Part shown: positions 44,225 through 53,493 of the stretch, piece by piece
Layout of the letters: each line of letters opens with the position of its first letter
Position numbering within the stretch: the stretch's first letter is position 1
Assembly (NCBI GenBank): GCA_024707265.1
Contig: JANQAB010000004.1
Coordinates: forward strand, 62,001-126,000
Length of the DNA stretch: 64,000 bases
Direction: 5' to 3'
DNA from: Sporocytophaga sp.
GTDB lineage: Bacteria > Bacteroidota > Bacteroidia > Cytophagales > Cytophagaceae
Made by a program: the position numbers and the translations under genes
Notes under the pieces: generated by a model
Seen by the model: only the letters and a program-made list of their open reading frames with translations
Databases searched by the model: none
Told to the model about the DNA's origin: nothing

Positions 44225-44660
44225 TCCTGCTACAAGAGATGAATTGATTCAAAGAATTAATTTGCTAAAGGATAATAGCATACCAATTTGGGGTAAAATG
44301 AATGTTTATCAGATGGCCAGACACTGCAATATCTGGAACGAATGGGTGCTAGGGAAAGAGGATTGTGTATACAAACAAGAGTTTTGGGGAAAGCTGTTTG
44401 GTAAAATGGCTTTGAAGAGTAACACCAAAGATGACAAGCCAATTAGCAGAAATATGCCGGCAGGAAAAGGCTTTACTGTCAAAGAAAAGGATGGTGATTT
44501 TGAAGCTCAAATTGCAACGTGGATACAACAAATAAAAGCTTATGAAAACTTTTCGAATGTCAACTTTATCCACGACTTTTTTGGTAAAATGACCAGAGAG
44601 CAAATTGGTGTATTTGCATATAAACATAATGATCATCACTTGAGGCAATTTAAGGTGTAA
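44208..44660 (+). CDS. DUF1569 (DinB-like) protein
   Basis: The start is taken at the ATG 44208, overlapping the end of the VOC gene by 17 bp. 150 residues. INLLKDNSIPIWGKMNVYQM, ARHCNIWNEWVLG, then LFGKMALKS and ending GVFAYKHNDHHLRQFKV, match the DUF1569 family, with the metal-binding His residues in the MARHC and HNDHHLRQF segments. Cytosolic; role unknown, probably metal-dependent small-molecule chemistry. Confidence 0.84.
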   Translation: MKTTFDPATRDELIQRINLLKDNSIPIWGKMNVYQMARHCNIWNEWVLGKEDCVYKQEFWGKLFGKMALKSNTKDDKPISRNMPAGKGFTVKEKDGDFEAQIATWIQQIKAYENFSNVNFIHDFFGKMTREQIGVFAYKHNDHHLRQFKV

Positions 44661-44768
44661 TAAAAAATAGCTCTGGCTTTTTATATTTGATTTGAATGCA
44701 GGCTTTCTTTAAATTATGAGTCTAGCAAGGTTGAAGTAAATTTTTGCCCTTGTATTATTATCTCCAAA

Positions 44769-45335
44769 ATGATGGTTAGGAATTCAATATTAATCGGACT
44801 TTTTCTTATTCTTTTTGCCCATTGTAAGAATAGCAACAAGAGTACAGACCAGACAAAGAATGCTTTTAAGGAAATTGTTTCATCTCATGAAAATCCAGAT
44901 AAAGAAGAGGTACCACATGTGTCTTCATGTTCATCTGGGCGAAGCCAAGGAACTATTAGCAATAATATATTTGGAAAATGGGAGGTTGAAAGTTTCAAAG
45001 CCTCATTTGTTCATGCTATTATAGATGCGCCACTTGGTGAGGTGAAAATTCCTCAAGATAAAGTTAATATCGATTTTTCAATAGGTTTAAATCGGGATTC
45101 ATCATTCGTTTTTCACAATGATAACGGAGCGACTTTTACTGGTAAATTTGCTTTAAAAGACAGCATATTAGATTTGAATAACCATACAATTGATTGGTTA
45201 AGTTTTCGTGTTGATAGTGTTAATGAAAGTCACCTTTATCTTCTTCTTGGTAAGGGGATATTTTATTCAATTGCAAAAGATACAGCTACCTGGTTCTTGG
45301 GGGACTCAGTTGTAATCGTAATGGCAAAAAAATAA
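44769..45335 (+). CDS. Lipoprotein of unknown function
   Basis: 188 residues with a lipoprotein signal (MMVRNSILIGLFLILFAHC, lipobox FAHC, Cys19). A polar linker with CSSGRSQGTISN precedes a lipocalin-like beta region (NIFGKWEVESFKASFVHAII, DRDSSFVFHNDNGATFTGKF-like strands). It resembles the small FGKWE.. lipocalin-type lipoproteins of Bacteroidota. Single gene with no close partner. Confidence 0.7.
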   Translation: MMVRNSILIGLFLILFAHCKNSNKSTDQTKNAFKEIVSSHENPDKEEVPHVSSCSSGRSQGTISNNIFGKWEVESFKASFVHAIIDAPLGEVKIPQDKVNIDFSIGLNRDSSFVFHNDNGATFTGKFALKDSILDLNNHTIDWLSFRVDSVNESHLYLLLGKGIFYSIAKDTATWFLGDSVVIVMAKK

Positions 45336-45663
45336 ATATTCAGAACTGTTTTAAGGTCTTTCTTACCTGTCACGACCTAACCTAATTTATCTCTATTCAT
45401 CAGATAAACGCTTATTGGATTTAAAATCAAATCCCGCTAATCCGATTATTCCGATTCAAATTTTTACCAGATATAAATCAATATTTCAGGCCCGAAAAGG
45501 TGCTTTTTAAGCCAATAGAAACCTTTTACAAATTTCCGGGTAAATTTCCTTTATTACCATTTAATTCAACGATAGGAGGGCTGAAATAAATAAGTCGATA
45601 GTGTTGAATGGAAATTAATAGTAATTAGTTTAATAATCAGTGTAATTAGGAAAAAAATGTCAA
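45336..45663. other. Intergenic region upstream of the two-component operon
   Basis: About 330 bp. aatccgattattccgattcaaattttt (45433-45462) matches part of the inverted repeat at 51026-51095. Otherwise nothing is recognised until the operator at 45664. Confidence 0.5.
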
Positions 45664-45698
45664 TTCCCAACTCTTTCCTAAATCAATCATTACATTTG
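45664..45698 (+). promoter_or_regulatory. Putative response-regulator operator and -7 box, site 1
   Basis: ttcccaactctttcc has two TTCC half-sites exactly 11 bp apart, the spacing of OmpR-family direct repeats. After 11 bases comes ttac, part of tacatttg (45691-45698), a perfect match to the Bacteroidota -7 element TAnnTTTG. The same arrangement stands before the genes at 47714 and 48581. There is no clear -33 TTG, which would fit an activator-dependent promoter. Confidence 0.65.
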
Positions 45699-45703
45699 TT
45701 GAT

Positions 45704-46381
45704 ATGAAAATTCTGATAGTTGAAGACGAGAAAGATTTAAGGGAAACGATAGTAGCTTCATTGAAGAAGGAACATTTTGTGATTGAAACCGCAAGCGACT
45801 ATCTTTCGGCAAGTGAAAAAATCGAAGTGTACAACTACGATTGCATCCTGCTAGACATTATGTTGCCAAATGGGAGCGGACTGGAACTGCTGGAACAACT
45901 AAAAAATCAGGGGAAGTCGGGAAATGTCATCATTATTTCTGCCAAGGACTCTCTTGACGATAAACTGAAAGGACTCGAGCTCGGTGCAGATGACTATCTG
46001 ACAAAGCCTTTTCACATTGCCGAACTCAACGCAAGAATAAAAGCCGTTTTACGCAGGAATAAATTAGATGGGAAAAATACCATTGAAATTGCTAATATAG
46101 TGTTAGACCTGACCGAACGAACATTCACTGTAAACAAGGAAAATGTTCCGTTAAACCGAAAAGAGTTTGATATTCTGAATTATTTCTTGCTCAACAAAAA
46201 TCGTCTGGTGACAAAAAACGCATTGGCAGAACACGTTTGGGGCGACAACATTGACCAGGCCGACAATTTTGACTTCATCTATTACCAGATAAAAAACCTG
46301 CGGAAAAAATTACAATCCGCCGATGCCGGGGTTGAAATTGAAGCCATTTATGGTATCGGATACAAGCTGACTGAAAAATGA
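45704..46381 (+). CDS. OmpR-family response regulator
   Basis: 225 residues. The receiver domain (1-115) has the acidic pocket VEDE (7-9), phospho-acceptor Asp51 in CILLDIMLPNGSG, Ser79 in IIISAKD and Lys101 in YLTKPF. The C-terminal winged helix (about 127-222) includes PLNRKEFDILNYFLLNKNR and QIKNLRKKL, IYGIGYKL. It is the transcription factor of the two-component system; its stop overlaps the kinase start (ATGA), and a direct-repeat site lies at its own promoter, suggesting autoregulation. Confidence 0.93.
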   Translation: MKILIVEDEKDLRETIVASLKKEHFVIETASDYLSASEKIEVYNYDCILLDIMLPNGSGLELLEQLKNQGKSGNVIIISAKDSLDDKLKGLELGADDYLTKPFHIAELNARIKAVLRRNKLDGKNTIEIANIVLDLTERTFTVNKENVPLNRKEFDILNYFLLNKNRLVTKNALAEHVWGDNIDQADNFDFIYYQIKNLRKKLQSADAGVEIEAIYGIGYKLTEK

Positions 46382-47659
46382 AATTATTAAACAAATCGCT
46401 TATATACCTTTCTGTTTCGCTGTTTTTTATCATCGGATTATGGTCAGTTGTGTTTTACTTTAATATACTTCGCGAAATAAAAGAAAGCATTGATGAAGGA
46501 CTGGACAACTACAAGCGACAAATTGTTTACCAGGCACAAAAAGGACACAAGCGTTTTGGAGAAAAGAGCATTTGACGAAGGCTTTTTTGCCATTCATGAA
46601 ATCTCCCAATCGCAAGCGCTTGCTGTAAAAGATAAATACCTGGATACCTTGATGTATATGCAGGATGCAGACGATGAAAGCCCGGAACTGGAGCCGGTTC
46701 GCTTGCTTACAACAGCTTTTGAAAATAAGGGACATTACTATGAATTGAAAATCATCAATTCAATGGTTGAAGAAGATGATTTGGTAGGGGAGTTACTTCG
46801 TGAAGCCATTGGCCTTTACCTGCTTTTGATAACGGTAGTTATCCTCATAAATAATTTTGTGTTGCAACGACTCTGGCAACCATTTTACTCATTTCTGAAC
46901 CAACTCAAAAATTACAGGATAGGTAGCAGTAAGAATTTCCCTGAAGTAAGTACCAAAACAAAAGAATTTACTGATTTACAAAAAGCCGTAACTATTCTGT
47001 TGCAGCAAAATATTGAAACGTATGAGCAACAAAAGCAGTTTATCGGAAATGCCTCACATGAGCTGCAGACACCATTGGCAATAACGACTAACAAATTGGA
47101 GTTGTTGATTGAAAAAGGAAATCTGCAACCAGACCAGGCTGAGAACATTGCGGAAGTAATGAGCCTCATAGACCGCATGGTTCGTCTGAATAAATCCTTA
47201 TTGCTGCTTACAAAGATTGAAAACAAACAGTTCTTGGACAACCGGACTATTTCGCTTAATGAGCTTGTAAAACAAAGCGTAAATGATTTGGAAGAAATTG
47301 CAGAGTTTAAGAATGTAAAAATTAATGTCTTCGAAAGTGCAGAGTTGACAATACAAATGGATGTTTCGCTTGCAAACATTATCGTTTCCAACTTATTGCG
47401 AAATGCTATTTTTCACAATGTTTCCAATGGAAATGTCAACGTTAATATTTTGGAAGATGCCATTCACGTCAGCAATACCGGAATAGAAAGTCCTTTAAAT
47501 GCAGAGAAAGTATTTTCACGTTTTTACAAATCTGAAAGCGATCAAAGCGGCACAGGACTTGGCTTAACCATCGTAAAAGCAATTTGCGAGCTGTATGGTT
47601 TTTCAATTTCATATCGTTTCGAAAACAGTTTGCATTGGTTTACAATTCGTTTTAGATAA
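46378..47659 (+). CDS. Sensor histidine kinase (one homopolymer frameshift)
   Basis: The start overlaps the regulator stop by four bases. The first frame gives a membrane helix (SVSLFFIIGLWSVVFYF) and stops at 46573. The second frame carries the rest from the same point. Removing one A from A5 at 46538-46542 yields QAQKDTSVLEKRAFDEG and a 426-residue kinase. It has a periplasmic loop, a second membrane helix (GLYLLLITVVILINNFVL), H-box GNASHELQTPL (His227 in the corrected numbering), N-box VSNLLRNAIFH, and G-box GTGLGLTIVK. It senses an envelope or extracellular signal of unknown nature. Confidence 0.85.
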
Positions 47660-47667
47660 TTTTTCAG

Positions 47668-47699
47668 TTCCCAATTCTTTCCCTACATCACGTTGTTAC
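47668..47699 (+). promoter_or_regulatory. Putative response-regulator operator, site 2
   Basis: ttcccaattctttcc with TTCC half-sites 11 bp apart, then ttac 13 bases later (47696-47699). It begins eight bases after the kinase stop and 46 bp before the assigned start of the next gene. Confidence 0.65.
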
Positions 47700-47713
47700 T
47701 TTACATCGTGACC

Positions 47714-48508
47714 GTGATAAAAACATATCTAACTGTTGTTGCAATTTTCGTTTTTGTAATCAATAGTATTGCTCAAACCGATACGAAACCAGATAAGGTT
47801 TCACATGCAGAGCCCTTGTATTTAGATCTTGTAAGAGATCTGGGGGCAAGAAAAGGTGAAAAAGAAATCAACTTTGGTGCTGATTTTACCAACATTACCA
47901 ATTACAAAAGACACGCTTTTTTAGTGGAGTATGAATTTGCTCCGATCAACCGCCTGGGTTTTGAAGTGGAAGCCGATTTATCTTTTTTCAAAAGGACAAA
48001 TCCTAATTCGGAAATTCCCAATCACAAATTAGAATGTTTGCGATTGTCATCTCAGTATTCTTTTTTCGTTTCAACAAAACTCAAAACCACATTGGCAGTG
48101 GGTTATACACAAATTATTGAGTTTACCGAATTTAAAAACTATGGCAAAATAAACTTTTTGACTAGCACCGTTTATAATCCCTTTTTTGTGGCAGCCAAAC
48201 GTTGGGGAAACAGCTTTCACACATTGAGTTATATCAGCTCGTTGCTGGAACATGATTTTGCAAGGAATGCAATTCATCTGAACTGGCAGGTCAACACTTC
48301 CTTTCATTATGTTATTCCCCAAACCAAACATTTTATTGGTGTAGAACTGAACAAGGAAATCAATGAAGGGAAATTTGAATTGACTGTTCGTCCGCAGCTT
48401 AAAATGAAACTTACTTCAAAGCTGGCTGTGGGCGTGGTTATAGGCATTCCTGTAAATAAACACAACGAAAGTTACAGTTCGTTTGTGAGAATTATTTACG
48501 AACCATAA
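47714..48508 (+). CDS. Outer-membrane beta-barrel-like protein of the regulon
   Basis: The start is assigned to the GTG at 47714, since an upstream TTG (47693) overlaps the promoter box. 264 residues; signal peptide VIKTYLTVVAIFVFVINSIAQ. After HAEPLYLDLVRDLGARKGEK the sequence alternates in beta strands (NFGADFTNITNYKRHAFLVE, YEFAPINRLGFEVEADLSFF), ending in an aromatic residue region (SYSSFVRIIYEP), as in barrels. Such HAEPLYLDLVRDLGA-type proteins commonly accompany this kind of kinase pair in Bacteroidota. Function unknown, possibly envelope stress or lipid transport. Confidence 0.75.
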   Translation: MIKTYLTVVAIFVFVINSIAQTDTKPDKVSHAEPLYLDLVRDLGARKGEKEINFGADFTNITNYKRHAFLVEYEFAPINRLGFEVEADLSFFKRTNPNSEIPNHKLECLRLSSQYSFFVSTKLKTTLAVGYTQIIEFTEFKNYGKINFLTSTVYNPFFVAAKRWGNSFHTLSYISSLLEHDFARNAIHLNWQVNTSFHYVIPQTKHFIGVELNKEINEGKFELTVRPQLKMKLTSKLAVGVVIGIPVNKHNESYSSFVRIIYEP

Positions 48509-48512
48509 CGTA

Positions 48513-48543
48513 TTCCCAAGTCCTTCCAGGATGTAGTCGTTAC
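48513..48543 (+). promoter_or_regulatory. Putative response-regulator operator, site 3
   Basis: ttcccaagtccttcc with TTCC half-sites 11 bp apart, then ttac 12 bases later (48540-48543). It lies in the 72-bp gap before the PepSY gene and 68 bp before its start. Confidence 0.65.
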
Positions 48544-48580
48544 TTAGTATAATAATTTTTCGAATCTAAAATATAAGACC

Positions 48581-49030
48581 ATGAAAAGAATAGCTTTAAT
48601 CGCTTCGTTTGCATTCACTTGCTTTGCAACAACCGCTTTCGGACAAGACATATCTCAAAGCCAGGTTCCTTCGGTTATTGTAAACAACTTTCAACAAACA
48701 TTTCCAAAGGCTAATGATATAGAATGGGAGCTGGACGGAGAGCAGTACAAAGTTGAATTTGAAACAGGTTTGCTGGGAACAGACCACGACGTTTGGTTTG
48801 ATAAAACAGGAAAAGTGACACGACACAAAGAGGAAATTTCTAAAAGTGATTTGCCAAAAAAAGTGTTAGAGAAAATCAATAGTGAATATAGTTCTTATCG
48901 TGTTGATGATGTGAAAAAGATCAGTGAAGGTGATAAAGCAACGTATACGCTGGAGTTGAAAAAACTTACAGAAGAGTGGAAAGTTGCGTTTGATAGTGAA
49001 GGGAATGTACTCAGTAAGTTAGCTGATTAA
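48581..49030 (+). CDS. PepSY-like (beta-lactamase-inhibitor-like) secreted protein
   Basis: 149 residues. Signal peptide MKRIALIASFAFTCFATTAFGQ. The mature part has two related halves with the PepSY-like pattern: VNNFQQTFPKANDIEWELDG, QYKVEFETG, then VLEKINSEYSSYRVDDVKKI and TYTLELKKLTEEWKVAFDS. These periplasmic proteins are typical targets of Bacteroidota two-component systems and may buffer or sense ligands. One base separates its stop from the next gene start. Confidence 0.85.
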   Translation: MKRIALIASFAFTCFATTAFGQDISQSQVPSVIVNNFQQTFPKANDIEWELDGEQYKVEFETGLLGTDHDVWFDKTGKVTRHKEEISKSDLPKKVLEKINSEYSSYRVDDVKKISEGDKATYTLELKKLTEEWKVAFDSEGNVLSKLAD

Positions 49031-49031
49031 G

Positions 49032-49487
49032 TTGGAAAATCTGTTTATAATCCTGTTGTTTTTAGTTGGGGTTATTGGCCAATGCTTTGCGCAAATCAGT
49101 CCTCCCGGTGAAGGTAAAGCCCGCACGGCGGATTGGTTTGCCATAGGCATACGGCAGGAATCAGATACAATGAAAGGCAAAGGTTGGCAATCAATGTCCT
49201 ATATAGGTTTAGGAAGAAAAAGCAATCCTGATAATTGCGATCCGTTTTTCTAGCAGGAGATTTTGTTCTGAATCAGGAGTTTTATCATCAGATGCCAAAC
49301 GAATGGTTATATTCTTTTGCTTTGAGTTACCGCAGGCAGGACGAATATTCAGAGATTTCACCTTTTGAGCATGAGAATCCTACGCTGAAACAAGAGTTTC
49401 GTTTGTATGGACGGTTTCCATATTTTTTTCACTTTTCACCATTATCAATTTCATTCACGCTTACGCCTGCAACTGACAGAAGCCTAA
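49032..49487 (+). pseudogene. Secreted envelope protein gene with two homopolymer indels
   Basis: The first frame (TTG start at 49032, MENLFIILLFLVGVIGQCFAQ signal) runs to a TAG after CDPFF. The second frame continues LAGDFVLNQEFYHQMPNEWL. Adding one T to the T5 run at 49245-49249 joins them. A second shift at T7 (49423-49429) would lead to TFHHYQFHSRLRLQLTEA and a TAA at 49485. The corrected protein is 151 residues, which looks shorter than related proteins. It follows the PepSY gene without a gap, so it belongs to the same operon. Confidence 0.6.
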
Positions 49488-49590
49488 AGGTGTATTAATA
49501 AACATTTTTACTAAATTTGCTTTAGGTAGTCCTTTTGAGCGATAGAGATACCAAAGCATTAGTAAACATTATAAAGAAAATCAGAATCAC

Positions 49591-50130
49591 TTGAAAATAG
49601 GTTTAGTCAGGCACTTCAAGGTGAATCATCCTTTCCCGGAAAAGAGATTACTTTCAAAATCAGATTTAGTAAAATGGTTTGCCGGGTATGATAACACAGT
49701 AAGTTTAGCATATAAACCGATGGCCTTATCAGGTATCAATTGGCACTGCTGTTATTCAAGCCCAATGGTCAGGGCTATAAACACTGCAAGGCATATATAC
49801 AGTGGACCTATCACAGAAATAACAGAACTGAAAGAATTAGATATTTTACATCGTTTATCAGACGGATTGAAGTTGCCCTTTCTGATGTGGGGACTTATTG
49901 TTCGTATGATATCATTTACATCTAATAATGATACTGACAGATTTAAGAATGAAATCATTGCTTTTGTAGACAATGTAATTGAAAATAATGAAAAGGATAT
50001 TCTTATAGTTAGTCATTGGTTTGTAATGCGGGTTATAAGGGAGGAACTTATTAAAAGAGGTTTTGCAGGAGGTAATTTTAAAAGCAATGAATACGGGACT
50101 CTGTATATTTTTGAAGGTCCGAATAAGTAA
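49591..50130 (+). CDS. Histidine phosphatase family protein
   Basis: 179 residues, TTG start. Phosphohistidine motif LVRHFKV (RH at residues 6-7), then YSSPMVRAINTARHI (second Arg), and VSHWFVMRVI with the second catalytic His. The motif order is that of the phosphoglycerate-mutase-like superfamily; the ELKELDILHRL segment supplies the acid. The mutated spacing suggests a phosphatase of unclear substrate. It stands alone after the two-component operon. Confidence 0.8.
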   Translation: MKIGLVRHFKVNHPFPEKRLLSKSDLVKWFAGYDNTVSLAYKPMALSGINWHCCYSSPMVRAINTARHIYSGPITEITELKELDILHRLSDGLKLPFLMWGLIVRMISFTSNNDTDRFKNEIIAFVDNVIENNEKDILIVSHWFVMRVIREELIKRGFAGGNFKSNEYGTLYIFEGPNK

Positions 50131-50198
50131 GTATAACTGCTGGCAAGTCCTTTACCTTCTTTTTTAAGGAAACTAATTATATATCATCAAACGAAACA

Positions 50199-50764
50199 AT
50201 GTGGCTGCTTAAAGGACTTTTCTTATTCGTAATTATATCAATCTTCGCATTATTGACTTTTACCTCATTTATTTTTTTATTCTGAAAAGAAAAGATAACA
50301 GGAAAAGGACAATATGGTTGACATGTTTTTTATCCTCAATGATTATAAGTATTTCTTTATCAATATATGCTGGGGTTAAAATAATAGAGAAATCTATTGA
50401 TAAAACAATTTCATTAATAACAGAGGCAGATGATGATATACATTTGGGAGGATTGGATACTTACCGTTATTGGGCTGAAAGAGAACCATCACCTGGAACG
50501 AAAGTATTAAACGGACAATATAAGTCTTCCAGCCATTTTACACAAGAGTATGTTATGTATCTGGAGCTTGAAGCTAAATGGGCAAAAAGTTTTGCTAAGG
50601 ATAGCGGGTTACACCATGCAGAATCTAATCCTGATATACCTAATGATGCTCCAAAGTGGTTTAATCCTCCTAAAGGCTACGAAATATGGGAAGGAAGTCA
50701 AGGATCTACTTACTTCATTAATTCAAATACCGGGCATATGTTCATATACGAGGTTCAATTTTAA
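50199..50764 (+). CDS. Membrane-anchored protein of unknown function (frameshifted)
   Basis: The ATG at 50199 reads MWLLKGLFLFVIISIFALLT, then stops after FIFLF at a T7 run (50272-50278). The frame from 50318 continues LTCFLSSMIISISLSIYAGV. Adding one T joins them via ILKRKDNRKRTIW into 188 residues. The protein then has two membrane helices with a basic cytosolic loop, followed by an exported domain (LGGLDTYRYWAEREPSPGTK, WEGSQGSTYFINSNTGHMFI). No family recognised. Confidence 0.6.
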
Positions 50765-51101
50765 AGAATTACTTAATTTTTGAGATCTATCATCGTCATA
50801 TCTTTCCGGGAGCAGATATGACAATCTGAAGTATTAGACTTGGATACTGACAGTCCATAAAGGTGATTAAAGACACAATACCTTTACTTTTTCCAAAGAA
50901 TCTATAAAAGGATTTCATTAAAAAGGATATAAGTCTTAGGACACCTGAGACTTGTTTCTGGATTTTGTCATGCAGGCTTATAGGGTTCCTAGATCACACT
51001 TGTCCAATGCAATTGGCTTATTCTGTTTGAATCGGAATTTACAGGCATAAAGTCAAATTTTACTAATCTATTAATCCGATAAATCCCGATTCAAATTATT
51101 T
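50765..51101. other. Intergenic region with a long inverted repeat
   Basis: 337 bp between convergent genes. tttgaatcggaattta (51026-51041) and taaatcccgattcaaa (51080-51095) form a near-perfect 16-bp inverted repeat just before the antiporter gene end, and could terminate its transcript. Related sequence occurs at 45433-45462. Confidence 0.55.
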
Positions 51102-52370
51102 TTAAGACGCCTGAGGCTTTTTACTTGGTTCAGTTAATTTGACCTTGTTGGAAAGTTTGCCAACTGTTAATCCTTGAACTACTATAGAAAATACTACTAC
51201 GAAATAGGTCATCTCCAAGAGTAGTTCTTTGTAATCCGGATCGGTAACTGAAAGTACCAGGGCTATAGATACTCCACCCCTTAATCCACCCCACACAAGC
51301 ATAATGAGAGATCCTTTACTGAGCTTGGGTTTAAATGGTACAATTAACATTGGTATCCATATCGATACAAATCTGGCAAATAGCACTACAACTATCGCTA
51401 CAACAGAAATAAGCCAGTAAGTTTCAAAATCAGGAATTAGTAGTAATTCAAATCCTATGAACAGGAACAAAATAGCATTAAGAATTTCATCAAGCAGTTC
51501 CCAGAATTTTGTAAGATAATCTTTGGTAACGATAGACATAGCTTCTCTTTTTCCATAGTTCCCGATAATAAGACCAGCCGCAACCATGGTAAGAGGACCG
51601 GAGATATGAATTGCATGTGCAATGAGGTAACCTCCCATCACTACAGACAATGTAATGAGTACCGATACAATATAATCGTCTATGCCTTTCATTGCTTTTG
51701 ATGCAGAGTATCCTAGCAGTACACCCAATAGCAATCCACCTAATGCTTCTTTTGCCAATAACCATGAAATGGTCCCAAGCGAGATAGACGCCTCGGGTGT
51801 ATGTGTAAGTTGTAATATTACGGCAAATAGCACCACCGCTATACCATCATTAAAAAGAGACTCACCTGTTATTTTTGTTTCCAGGGACTTGCTGACGTTG
51901 GCTTTTTTTAATATACCAAGCACCGCAATCGGGTCTGTTGGGGAAATAAGCGCACCAAATAGCAGACAATACAAAAATGGGAGTTTGATACCAAAGAAAG
52001 GAATGACATAAGATAAGCTAAACCCTATTACAAAAGTTGATATTATGACACTGATAGTGGAAAAGGTAAGTACAGGCAGCTTTTGCTTTCTAAGATCGAC
52101 AAAGTTCACATGTATTGCACCTGCGAAGAGAAGGAAATTAAGCATTGCACCCATGAGTACTTCAGTAAAATCCAATTCTGAGATCAGTGTAAATAGTTTT
52201 TTGGTTGTATCAGGAAAAATCGAGCCACCAGCAAATCGAATGATTATGGAAACTATAATAGCCATCAACATAATTCCGATCGTGGATGGCAATTTTATAA
52301 ATTTGTGATTGATGTAAGCAAACAGTGAGGCTAAAACAATTAGTACAGAAAATGAATAGTATAACTCCAT
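51102..52370 (-). CDS. Cation:proton antiporter (NhaP/CPA1-type)
   Basis: 422 residues, 11-12 membrane segments. Hallmarks of the CPA1 Na+/H+ exchangers: FGALISPTDPIAVLGIL (residues about 140-156), GESLFNDGIAVVLF (about 168-181, with the essential Asp), GPLTMVAAGLIIG (about 254) and WGGLRGGVSIALVLSV (about 366). Inner membrane exchanger for Na+ or K+ against H+; pH or ion homeostasis is the expected role. Monocistronic on the minus strand. Confidence 0.92.
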   Translation of the reverse strand: MELYYSFSVLIVLASLFAYINHKFIKLPSTIGIMLMAIIVSIIIRFAGGSIFPDTTKKLFTLISELDFTEVLMGAMLNFLLFAGAIHVNFVDLRKQKLPVLTFSTISVIISTFVIGFSLSYVIPFFGIKLPFLYCLLFGALISPTDPIAVLGILKKANVSKSLETKITGESLFNDGIAVVLFAVILQLTHTPEASISLGTISWLLAKEALGGLLLGVLLGYSASKAMKGIDDYIVSVLITLSVVMGGYLIAHAIHISGPLTMVAAGLIIGNYGKREAMSIVTKDYLTKFWELLDEILNAILFLFIGFELLLIPDFETYWLISVVAIVVVLFARFVSIWIPMLIVPFKPKLSKGSLIMLVWGGLRGGVSIALVLSVTDPDYKELLLEMTYFVVVFSIVVQGLTVGKLSNKVKLTEPSKKPQAS

Positions 52371-52872
52371 ATATTGATCAGAAAACGATTAATGATTTAA
52401 GAATCAGGTTAAATTTTTTCAGAAACTCTTGCAAACTAAAAAAAAATATTGGAAAAATGATAATTTTTGTTCGATAAGTGAGGGGTTAATACACTTGGAT
52501 GTATAAATTAAAACCACTGTAGATATCAATGAACGTCTAGTAATTAGAGCAATAGTTCTTTGAAAGATTGATTAAAAAAAAATAGCAAATCCTGGACATC
52601 TGGTTCTTCTGCAGGTGATGATTATAAAATTGTTTATATTGATTCAGTGTAATCCACTCAGTTGAAACCCTGGATTTCTCTCTTTTGTCTAGTTTAGTAA
52701 TACCGGCTTGACTTTCGCCGGACTTAGTTCATTTAACTTTACTCCCACTATTTTTTTCTGAAATAGGTTTACATCTCAGGAGTATAATGCCAATGGATTA
52801 ATAGGGCTATTTCAAAATATAGAGCAGTATGGGACATGTTTCAGAAGGAAGACACTATAACAACTTATGTTG
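52371..52872. other. Intergenic region, nothing recognised
   Basis: 502 AT-rich bases upstream of the antiporter, ending at the next minus-strand gene. I see no ORF with coding character, no strong hairpin and no RNA gene. Confidence 0.45.
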
Positions 52873-53259
52873 TTAAAAAAGTTTAAAGTAAGTCCATTTC
52901 AAAAATAGCATCATAAGTAAGCATACAGGATGATAGATGATGGTGATAAAAATCATGGCACTTTCACCTGACCCTTCAATTTTTAATAATTTTATAAGTG
53001 CAGGTATTATAATAGAAATAATGATCAGATAAAGTAGTGAAAATAGAATTGAGGAAAAATAATAGGTCCAGTTATTAGATACTGTACAAATTAATAAGGA
53101 GTTTACAAGTATAAACCCAATGAAAACAATGCCTGCTATATTCCAGGTTTTGTCGCAGTTTTTAGGCTTAATAATAAGAACGGAAAGGATTGTTAAGCAT
53201 AAAAATAATAACATCTGCACAAAAGGCTTTTGAAGTATTTCGAATATCATTTCTGTCAT
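52873..53259 (-). CDS. Four-helix membrane protein of unknown function
   Basis: 128 residues, almost all hydrophobic: FVQMLLFLCLTILSVLIIK, WNIAGIVFIGFILVNSLLIC, YYFSSILFSLLYLIIISIII and MIFITIIYHPVCLLMMLFL. It starts at MTEMIFEILQ. No conserved motif. A single gene behind the T9SS gene on the same strand, but separated from it by a terminator. Confidence 0.65.
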   Translation of the reverse strand: MTEMIFEILQKPFVQMLLFLCLTILSVLIIKPKNCDKTWNIAGIVFIGFILVNSLLICTVSNNWTYYFSSILFSLLYLIIISIIIPALIKLLKIEGSGESAMIFITIIYHPVCLLMMLFLKWTYFKLF

Positions 53260-53439
53260 ATAGAAGGAAGTTGTTGGAATTTACTTAAATTTTGATTGGA
53301 TATAAAAAGTAAAAAAGATTGATCCAGGCCTGTCTTTCGTTATGACTAAATGGAAGCTGTATTTTTCTAATACGTTCAAATTAAAAAAAAGTAGTGATTC
53401 TTATTATTATTTGTAGATCATATGATGGCTATTTAATAA

Positions 53440-53475
53440 TAAAAAAAACGGCCTGTGAGAGTCAGGCCGTTATAA
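53440..53475 (-). terminator. Rho-independent terminator (acggcctg / caggccgt)
   Basis: An eight-base stem with a seven-base loop. The plus strand shows eight A before it, so on the minus strand the stem is followed by a T tract, ending the T9SS propeller gene 19 bp downstream of its stop. Confidence 0.9.
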
Positions 53476-53493
53476 AAAATATAAAAAATCACT

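Noticed and set aside
46912..47391. 159-residue minus-strand ORF opposite the kinase
   Set aside because: Antisense shadow; the opposite strand has the conserved kinase boxes.
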